DNA from: M55B132 sp964508895
Lineage (GTDB): Bacteria > Bacteroidota > Bacteroidia > Bacteroidales > B18-G4
Length of the DNA: 18,849 nt
Direction: 5' to 3'
Assembly (NCBI GenBank): GCA_964508895.1
Contig: CAZDWF010000072.1
Span: forward strand, 1-18,849
The notes under the pieces are model-generated. The model saw nothing but the letters and a program-made list of their open reading frames with translations. It had not been told where the DNA came from and ran no database searches. Position numbers and translations under genes: made by a program. Shown here in pieces: positions 12,956 to 18,849 of this stretch (positions are counted from its first letter, which is position 1; every line of letters begins with the position of its first letter).

Positions 12956-15457
12956 TCAGGAAAAAATACTGAAAACCTGATAGAAGATGAAACTCATTAC
13001 CCAGGCAAGTGTTGTAGTATATAATGCCAGGAAAGCAGACCATTTCCATGACCCAGTTTCCTTTTTTATGGCTGTCAGTACTGCTATACACGGTACGTAA
13101 AGAAGTATAAAGATCATAAAAGTTAAAGCAATTAATGGTGTCATCTTGTATGGATCGCCATTAGCTGAATGCGTTTCTTCTTTAAGTTTATTAGTAAGTC
13201 CTTGAACTGTGTTGTCATTAGACTGATATAAGACACTAAGAGTACTTACAACAACCTCCTTAGCGGCAATTCCTGCTGTTAGACTAACTCCCATTCTCCA
13301 GTCGAAACCTAAAGGGGATAGGATGGGTTCAATAAATCTACCAAACCTGCCAATATAGGATTGCTTTTGATGCATAAAAATTTTCTCTGTCTCATAAAAC
13401 TGATTAATTGAATCTCTTTCTTTTATTAACTGCTTTTTTGATACTTCATCATTTAATGCAATAATCTCAGTGTTATATTTAGCCGTTGTTTCACCAATCA
13501 TGCTGTTATAATTCTCTGAAAGTCCGGCATTTCGTGGGAAATAACCCAGCAGCCAGATCAGTATAGAAGCAATCAGGATGGTACCTCCCATTTTTTTTAA
13601 GTACTGAGATCCACGAAACCATGTATGTCGTATGGTGGACCGTAGAGTTGGCATTCTGTAAGGAGGTAGTTCCATCACAAATGGAATCTCATCTGATCGG
13701 AACATGGTCTTTTTAAAAATAAATGCCATCAATGCTGCCATAAGAATGCCTCCAAAATAAAGTGCAAAAAGTATCAGGCCCTGATAGGTTTCGAAAAAAG
13801 CACTTATAAACAACACATAAACAGGATATCTTGCACTGCATGACATGAATGGATTTATAAGCATGGTGACAAATCTGTCATTTTTACTTTCTATTGTTCT
13901 TGTAGCAAGAATAGCAGGCACATTGCATCCAAATCCCATTAACAGAGGGATGAATGATTTTCCATGAAGGCCGATCTTATGCATGAGTTTATCCAGGATA
14001 AAAGCAACCCTTGCCATATATCCTGTATCTTCCATCAGAGCAATGAAAAGGAATAGAATTAATATGTTTGGAAGGAACACTATGACACCACCAACACCCC
14101 CGATAATACCTTCCAGGATCAGGTCTTTTAAGATAGAATCAGGCATTGCACCACCTACTTTAGCACCCAGGAAAGCTATGAATTGCTCAATCCAGCCCAT
14201 AGGAAATTGACCCACACGAAATGTTGTTTCAAACATTAGCCACATAAACAGTATGAAAAAAGGATATGAGAGATATTTGCTGGTTAAAAAGAAATCAATC
14301 TTCTTGCTTTTAGTATTTAACTGCTTTTTCGATGGTGATAGAGTTTCTTTTAATGCACCAGCAATAAATCCATATTTAGAATCTGTGATCAGAGAATCTG
14401 TATCTTGCTGGTAAATGTTTTCCAACTGTTTGATTTCCTGTTGTACAAGTTCTTCTATTTTCTTATAATTCTCGAAACGGGAAATACTAAAATTCGTGGA
14501 TTTGTCTTTTTCAAGTAGCTTAATTGCATAATATCTTGCTGATATACTATCCGAATATGAAGTGTTTTCTCTGATTAAATTCTGAATTTTTTTAATAGAG
14601 GCCTCAATATCATATCCATAGTTAATATGGATGTGTCTGAGAATAGGATCTCTATCTTCATATACATCAATTACCTTTTGAAATAAATCTTTGTTTCCAA
14701 ATTTCCTGGATCCTATCGTTGGAATAAAAGGTATACCCAACATCTTACCAAGTGATTGATAGTCGAAAACATCTCCTTTGCTTGTTAATTCATCAAACAT
14801 ATTCAGTGCTATAACCACTTTGATATCCATATCAATAAGCTGTGTTGTGAGATACAGATTTCTCTCCAGGTTTGAGGCATCAAGTACATTGATCACAACA
14901 TCTGGCATGTCATGAAACAGATGCTTTCTGACAAATAATTCTTCAGGACTATAGTCTGATAATGAGTATGTTCCGGGAAGATCGGTTATATTGAAAGTAT
15001 ATCCATTATACTTAAATCTGGCTGTTTTTGCTTCAACTGTTACTCCACCGTAATTTCCTACATGTTCTTTAGAGTGAGATGCTATATTAAATATGGAAGT
15101 TTTTCCTGAATTTGGATTACCAACCAGGGCTACATCGATAATTTTTCCTTTCTCCCTGGCTTTTTTCTTAAGTTTTTGAGAATCAATGATACCATTAAAT
15201 CTGATCCTGGTAGATTTCTTATTATCTTCTTCAGGAGTAATGATCTCTATAAGTTGTGCTTCATTTCTTCTCAGGGATACCTCATAATCCATTATTTTAT
15301 ATTCAACAGGATCTTTAAGAGGAGCAGATTTAATTACGGTAACTTCTTTCCCTTTGACAAAGCCCATCTCAATTATCCTACGTCTAAAGGCTCCACGCCC
15401 TTTGACTTTAGTGATAATCCCTTTTTCACCTTCTTTCAGGTCTCTAAGGCTTGTCAT
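12956..15457 (-). CDS. feoB: FeoA-FeoB fusion, ferrous iron transporter
   Basis: 833 aa. Residues about 1-74 form a FeoA-type SH3-like domain (LRDLKEGEKGIITKVKGRGAFRRRIIEMGFVKGKEV). After a basic linker the FeoB G domain begins at about 106: G1 GNPNSGKTS (113-121), G3 DLPG (159-162) and G4 NMFD (219-222). The membrane core follows with several helices, including the GFGCNVPAI and NPFMSCSARYPVY gate-like segments and a Cys in LLYVPCIAV. FeoB imports Fe2+ across the inner membrane, and the G domain controls transport. FeoA-FeoB fusions are known in Bacteroidota. No feoC or Fur-like gene is adjacent. A -7 element (15489-15496) lies 32 bp upstream of the start. Confidence 0.96.
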   Translation of the reverse strand: MTSLRDLKEGEKGIITKVKGRGAFRRRIIEMGFVKGKEVTVIKSAPLKDPVEYKIMDYEVSLRRNEAQLIEIITPEEDNKKSTRIRFNGIIDSQKLKKKAREKGKIIDVALVGNPNSGKTSIFNIASHSKEHVGNYGGVTVEAKTARFKYNGYTFNITDLPGTYSLSDYSPEELFVRKHLFHDMPDVVINVLDASNLERNLYLTTQLIDMDIKVVIALNMFDELTSKGDVFDYQSLGKMLGIPFIPTIGSRKFGNKDLFQKVIDVYEDRDPILRHIHINYGYDIEASIKKIQNLIRENTSYSDSISARYYAIKLLEKDKSTNFSISRFENYKKIEELVQQEIKQLENIYQQDTDSLITDSKYGFIAGALKETLSPSKKQLNTKSKKIDFFLTSKYLSYPFFILFMWLMFETTFRVGQFPMGWIEQFIAFLGAKVGGAMPDSILKDLILEGIIGGVGGVIVFLPNILILFLFIALMEDTGYMARVAFILDKLMHKIGLHGKSFIPLLMGFGCNVPAILATRTIESKNDRFVTMLINPFMSCSARYPVYVLFISAFFETYQGLILFALYFGGILMAALMAFIFKKTMFRSDEIPFVMELPPYRMPTLRSTIRHTWFRGSQYLKKMGGTILIASILIWLLGYFPRNAGLSENYNSMIGETTAKYNTEIIALNDEVSKKQLIKERDSINQFYETEKIFMHQKQSYIGRFGRFIEPILSPLGFDWRMGVSLTAGIAAKEVVVSTLSVLYQSNDNTVQGLTNKLKEETHSANGDPYKMTPLIALTFMIFILLYVPCIAVLTAIKKETGSWKWSAFLALYTTTLAWVMSFIFYQVFSIFS

Positions 15458-15488
15458 TTAGTTGTTATTTAGATTAAATAAAGGCATG

Positions 15489-15496
15489 CAAATGTA
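15489..15496 (-). promoter_or_regulatory. Candidate -7 element of the feoAB promoter
   Basis: On the minus strand this reads TACATTTG, an exact TAnnTTTG match, placing a transcription start about 25 bp before the feoAB ATG. A good -33 TTTG is not seen. No convincing Fur-like palindrome is evident. Confidence 0.42.
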
Positions 15497-15547
15497 TTAA
15501 TCTTTTGCCTTTTTGAGAAGAAAAAGATGGAAATTAAACAAATTGAT

Positions 15548-16090
15548 TTAAATGGCAGATAGATCCAGAGTGTTTATATCAGGATACTTAATAGAATGAA
15601 GTGCTTTCAAGGCAATCAATGATTTATATCCCCAGTTAACCATGTACAGGTATCTAAATGATTTTACTGCATTTTGTTTTGCAAAAACAGAGTTCTTCTG
15701 GTAAAGCATAATAAAATCTTTCAAATCCTGATAAATATCTGTTAGGCATTCAGATATACTTCCTTTGGATATTTCGTTATCAATAAATTCCTTTTCGTTT
15801 ATATACCAGAATTTATCTTCTTTGCTTAGTTTTTCCTGTAAATCATTGAATATTATCTCCCAGTTCTCCTCTGTTACATATCTTTCGTTTGCTTCAGGAT
15901 ATTCTGCCTCAATATCAGGTAGTAGTGAACCTTTAAGGTAAAGTAAAGGGAGGATTTTACTAAAATAGTAAATGAGATCATTTTTAGAATACTCATGTGC
16001 TTTTTCAATAAACATACAGTATTCATTTGCTACAGTCAGGGTTTCAATAACATGTTTGCTGTATGAAGCATCATTAATTTGTTCATCCAT
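15548..16090 (-). CDS. DUF5063-family protein
   Basis: 180 aa from the ATG at 16090 (MDEQINDASYS). Upstream in-frame starts run into the divergent gene's promoter and coding region and are rejected. The sequence TVANEYCMFIEKAHEYSKNDLIYYFSKILPLLYLKGSLLP near the N-terminus and the RYVTEENWEIIFNDLQEKL block match the DUF5063 family as I know it from Bacteroidota. It looks all-helical, soluble and cytoplasmic, with no catalytic motif. The C-terminal part (FRYLYMVNWGYKSLIALKALHSI) is also characteristic. Function is unknown. It lies 90 bp upstream of feoAB on the same strand but is probably separately transcribed, since a -7 element for feoAB lies in the gap. Confidence 0.82.
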   Translation of the reverse strand: MDEQINDASYSKHVIETLTVANEYCMFIEKAHEYSKNDLIYYFSKILPLLYLKGSLLPDIEAEYPEANERYVTEENWEIIFNDLQEKLSKEDKFWYINEKEFIDNEISKGSISECLTDIYQDLKDFIMLYQKNSVFAKQNAVKSFRYLYMVNWGYKSLIALKALHSIKYPDINTLDLSAI

Positions 16091-16132
16091 AATTACACTT
16101 TTGAATAACAAAGAAAAGAAATTTTGGAAATA

Positions 16133-16140
16133 TACATTTG
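16133..16140 (+). promoter_or_regulatory. Candidate -7 element for the GreA-like gene
   Basis: TACATTTG matches TAnnTTTG and lies 37 bp upstream of the ATG at 16178, in the 87-bp divergent region with the DUF5063 gene. The -33 position (about 16110) has no TTTG, so this rests on the -7 element alone. Confidence 0.4.
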
Positions 16141-16177
16141 TTTTTTTTATCTTTATATGGAGTTGATAAACAGAGTT

Positions 16178-16630
16178 ATGAGCAATATTGAAATAAAACA
16201 TAGGTTAATTGAGCATTGTATTAACAAGCAAAATGAAATGATGGAGCATGCAAAATCAGCTATGGAAGATGCTCAGAGAAATGCAAATGAATACGGACAA
16301 CCAAAAGATAGATATGATTCATACAGAAATAAGTTGTTAAGAGAGAGAGATTTGCATGCAAAACAATTAGAGAAGGCGGTTGAACAAATAAATACCCTGA
16401 ACAAATTATTACCCCTAAGACAGTCTGATAAAGTTGAATTTGGAGCCCTTATTCATACAAAGACACAACGATTATTCATTTCTGTGGGTTTAGGTAAAAT
16501 TGAGCTGGATGGTAATATTTATTACGCAATTTCACCTGCAGTCCCTTTATATAAAACTATATATGGTTTAAAAGCAGGAGATAAATATACTTTCAACGGA
16601 ATAAGTCATGAAATTATTGAAATTTTTTAA
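16178..16630 (+). CDS. GreA/GreB-like coiled-coil protein
   Basis: 150 aa from the ATG at 16178; an earlier TTG/ATG-rich extension lies in the promoter region and is rejected. Residues about 5-80 are strongly helical and charged, fitting an antiparallel coiled coil with its tip near NEYGQPKDRYDSYRN (37-51), which contains E38, D44 and D47. Residues about 86-150 resemble the C-terminal FKBP-like domain of GreA: VEFGALIHT, YYAISPAVPLYKTIYGLKAGDKYTFNG, ISHEIIEI. Gre factors enter the RNA polymerase secondary channel and stimulate cleavage of backtracked RNA. The short coiled coil and divergent tip leave it open whether this is a true cleavage factor or another channel-binding protein. Similar Bacteroidota proteins are, I believe, sometimes labelled '3-oxoacyl-ACP synthase', which nothing here supports. 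Confidence 0.75.
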   Translation: MSNIEIKHRLIEHCINKQNEMMEHAKSAMEDAQRNANEYGQPKDRYDSYRNKLLRERDLHAKQLEKAVEQINTLNKLLPLRQSDKVEFGALIHTKTQRLFISVGLGKIELDGNIYYAISPAVPLYKTIYGLKAGDKYTFNGISHEIIEIF

Positions 16631-16631
16631 A

Positions 16632-18587
16632 TTATTCTAAGGAGTAAACACCAGGCCTGGCAACAAAGAAACCATCAATATCATATTCTGATATTCCTGA
16701 AGAAGAAAAATTAAACGAATCAGCTCCTGGGGGAGAGGCTGGATAAAAAGCCAGTTGAAGCTGAAGTGTTTCAAAAACAAGGTTTTCGTTTTTAATCCTT
16801 AGCCCAAAGCCAAATCCTGCATAATATCTACTTGTTAAGATATTCTCTTTTTGAGGAACCAAGGTACTGATATTAGCAAATGCATAAACTGCAAATGAAA
16901 ACCCATAAACATACCACGGAGTAAATACCACTGATTCAATCTGAGTAACCAGCCTTTCTAGTCCTTTGAGATCATTATTATCAAGTCCTTCCAATCCCTG
17001 GTTAGAATTAAGGAGTATCCCTTCACCTGGAAGCCTGTCGAAACCAAGAGTATAACTGGAATATACATAGTTCCTGATCCGGGCTCTTTTTACGTGATAT
17101 AATCTACTTGCAAGGTTTGCTTTAATATTCAAAACCCCCTGGCTTAAATTGCCTGTGTTTTCTTTAATAAAAGAACCAACTTCAAGTCTCACGTTATAAT
17201 ACCCCAACATATTAATAAAATCCCCCATACCTGTCTCAAAACCAAGATAGTATCTGTTATAATAGTTACCAAATTCATAGCCTCCTGTAAATTGAATGAA
17301 TTGTCCGTAAGGTATATTTTCTGTCTTACCAAAAGAGTAGTAGTAATTGGCCAGATAGTAATTGTTTTTTGAAATAGAGATGGCACCGAATAGTGATAGC
17401 CTATTCCTGTATCCTACATTACTATCCGCACTCATAAATGGTTTATCTAAATAATTAACTCTTGTTATCATACTTGAAAGACTAAGGTATGCCGGGTGGA
17501 TTTTTGATTTTTTTTCAGGACTTAAAGCAAAGGTTTTTGCATAATAGATATCACCAGTATTATACACTATGTTGATATCTTTTATAGTGCTATCAGGTTC
17601 TGTTATGGTAGTCGGGATCTTAACATTGTACATATTAATTCCATAGGATTGCTTTATAGTAGGAACAATGAGCGGTCTGTTAAACTTCACAGACCATGTT
17701 CTCTTCAGGTTATTATCTTTTTTATATCCAATCCCTCCTGTTATAAAGGTTCCACGAATATTATGTATCAGGTAATTACTTTCATCAATTTTAAAATTAG
17801 GATCCCTTCCTGCATCATAAGAGAATTTGCCATCCACCCGGTGCCCTAATCCCAGAAAATTAACAGTCCATAGCTTGAAACTCATATCATTATAACTCTT
17901 AATAATTGGTGTAACAGCATACGGAAATTTATCTTTAGTAACAACAACAACTGTAACTGAATCCTGGCTGGCTTTTGAAGGGATGATCTGAATAGTAACT
18001 TCATCGATATAAGGTAAGTCTCTCAATAACCTGGCAGTAGTAGTTAAAACAACAGGGTCCACTTCCTGCCCTTTTTTGAAAAGAAGGTTATTCCTGATCA
18101 CATATTCATGAGTCATAACATGTATATCATTTCCAATATGCGATAATTTGTTTTCCAGAGTTCTGATCGTATCTTCTGTAAATGGCTGTAATCGAATGAT
18201 CTCAATCCTTCCAATGAATTTATCATCAAATTTTTCATATGGAGACCCAACATCCTTTACAATTGTATCATTAATTGGCTTTCGGTCAGGACCACTATAC
18301 TTAAAAGTAAGATCATACAAAACCTTGGTTAATTTTCTTTTATAGGCTATCTGCTTTATGGAATCGTATAATGCATCAGATTTTTTCACATGACCCTCAT
18401 CATAAATCTCTTTCATTATATCATCGGCAATATGATCAATGGTGTCTTTTGAAGTATAATGGTTTTTTATAATAGTGCTGTCTGTATTTTCAGATACCTG
18501 CATAAGGGTATCTGTTTTTTCCTGAGAAGCTCCAAGATAGGGTAGGGTATAAAAAAGTGCTAATAAGAAATATCCTTGAAGTTTCAT
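16632..18587 (-). CDS. Omp85/BamA-like outer-membrane beta-barrel protein
   Basis: 651 aa with an N-terminal signal peptide (about 1-21, hydrophobic LLALFYTLPYLGA). A polar region (22-120) precedes one recognisable POTRA-like module at about 125-217 (GRIEIIRLQPF, VIRNNLLFKKGQEVDPVVLTTTARLLRDLPYIDEVTIQI, VTVVVVTKDKFPYAV). The rest (about 222-651) alternates short amphipathic strands rich in Tyr, Gly and Asn, as in a membrane barrel (for example YYLANYYYSFGKTENIPYGQFIQFTGGYEFGNYYNRYYLGFETGMG). It is probably an outer-membrane protein of the Omp85 superfamily. One POTRA and a different C-terminus (no terminal Phe or Trp) set it apart from BamA itself. The substrate is unknown. It ends 1 bp from the convergent GreA-like stop. 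Confidence 0.8.
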   Translation of the reverse strand: MKLQGYFLLALFYTLPYLGASQEKTDTLMQVSENTDSTIIKNHYTSKDTIDHIADDIMKEIYDEGHVKKSDALYDSIKQIAYKRKLTKVLYDLTFKYSGPDRKPINDTIVKDVGSPYEKFDDKFIGRIEIIRLQPFTEDTIRTLENKLSHIGNDIHVMTHEYVIRNNLLFKKGQEVDPVVLTTTARLLRDLPYIDEVTIQIIPSKASQDSVTVVVVTKDKFPYAVTPIIKSYNDMSFKLWTVNFLGLGHRVDGKFSYDAGRDPNFKIDESNYLIHNIRGTFITGGIGYKKDNNLKRTWSVKFNRPLIVPTIKQSYGINMYNVKIPTTITEPDSTIKDINIVYNTGDIYYAKTFALSPEKKSKIHPAYLSLSSMITRVNYLDKPFMSADSNVGYRNRLSLFGAISISKNNYYLANYYYSFGKTENIPYGQFIQFTGGYEFGNYYNRYYLGFETGMGDFINMLGYYNVRLEVGSFIKENTGNLSQGVLNIKANLASRLYHVKRARIRNYVYSSYTLGFDRLPGEGILLNSNQGLEGLDNNDLKGLERLVTQIESVVFTPWYVYGFSFAVYAFANISTLVPQKENILTSRYYAGFGFGLRIKNENLVFETLQLQLAFYPASPPGADSFNFSSSGISEYDIDGFFVARPGVYSLE

Positions 18588-18849
18588 GAGATAAAAATAA
18601 TCATCATTATTAAATATTTCAAATAAAGTTTATCACAATAGTTTCTGATCAAGTTTGCTAATTTCCATACAATTACAATTGTAAACAATAATTATTTGCT
18701 AAAATAAACGGTACATATGTAACATTAAGTGTAAAATAAACTCATTTATTTAATAAACACTATTAAATCATACAATATTAATTATTATAGTTCATTATAT
18801 ATACTATAAACCAGTAATTTAAATTCATTAATTAAAGTATTGATTTAAG
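18588..18849. other. AT-rich intergenic end of the window
   Basis: No coding frame, RNA gene or strong promoter is recognised. Two short perfect palindromes are present: TTACAATTGTAA (18673-18684) and TACATATGTA (18712-18721). They may be regulatory, but short palindromes are expected by chance in DNA this AT-rich. The region presumably holds the promoter of the Omp85-like gene, although no TAnnTTTG match was found on that strand. Confidence 0.4.

Noticed and set aside
12955..12981. ATCAGG...CCTGAT hairpin at the convergent stops as a terminator
   Set aside because: A 6-bp stem with a 15-nt loop and no T run on either strand is too weak to call.
16091..16201. N-terminal extension of the DUF5063 protein overlapping the divergent gene
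   Set aside because: It would overlap the promoter and start of the GreA-like gene, and its residues are hydrophobic and unlike the family; the ATG at 16090 fits better.
18673..18721. Short palindromes TTACAATTGTAA and TACATATGTA as operators
   Set aside because: At 10-12 bp in very AT-rich DNA, with no identified downstream gene on the plus strand, they are compatible with chance.
1..18849. tRNA, rRNA, CRISPR arrays, insertion sequences and prophage genes
   Set aside because: Looked for on both strands; no T-arm/acceptor pattern, spaced repeat array, transposase or integrase was found.

Overview
The window looks like ordinary chromosome from a member of the Bacteroidota (Bacteroidia-like). 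The DNA is AT-rich. Shine-Dalgarno sites are mostly absent. Several gene starts are preceded by the Bacteroidota -7 element TAnnTTTG, and the families are typical of that phylum: a FeoA-FeoB fusion, a DUF5063 protein, a GreA-like coiled-coil protein, a Bacteroidota-type UvrA and a recA-TPR lipoprotein pair. I see no mobile element, prophage, CRISPR array, tRNA or rRNA.

Layout. Positions 1-1387 (+): the 3' end of a class III nucleotidyl cyclase-like gene, a 6-pyruvoyl-tetrahydropterin synthase and a membrane-anchored DUF192 protein. Positions 1391-4556 (-): yidD, overlapping the 3' end of a large hybrid sensor kinase (REC-PAS-PAS-GAF-HisKA-HATPase-degenerate REC). Divergent from the kinase is a NarL/LuxR-type response regulator (4758-5408). 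It is followed by about 250 bp rich in hairpins and containing two terminators.

Positions 5656-11662 form a DNA-repair neighbourhood: uvrA (-), then on the + strand an ECF sigma factor, an unlisted 58-codon small gene, nth (endonuclease III), a deleted peroxiredoxin (bcp) remnant and recA. recA is followed closely by a TPR lipoprotein and a GlsB/YeaQ-type membrane protein. Positions 12956-15457 (-): FeoA-FeoB ferrous iron transporter. Positions 15548-16090 (-) and 16178-16630 (+): divergent DUF5063 and GreA-like genes. Positions 16632-18587 (-): an Omp85/BamA-like outer-membrane protein. The last 260 bp are AT-rich with no gene recognised.

Most interesting points: (i) a bcp gene that has lost its catalytic middle, leaving an out-of-frame N-terminal/C-terminal stub as the leader of recA; (ii) a 58-aa protein downstream of the ECF sigma factor, a candidate regulator; (iii) a well-formed sigma-factor promoter followed by a leader whose ribosome-binding site is paired in a hairpin; (iv) two mutually exclusive hairpins after the response regulator; (v) three tail-to-tail gene pairs with 3, 0 and 1 bp between stop codons; (vi) a mammalian-like PTPS Cys-X5-HGH motif. 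No complete novel defence or metabolic system is evident.
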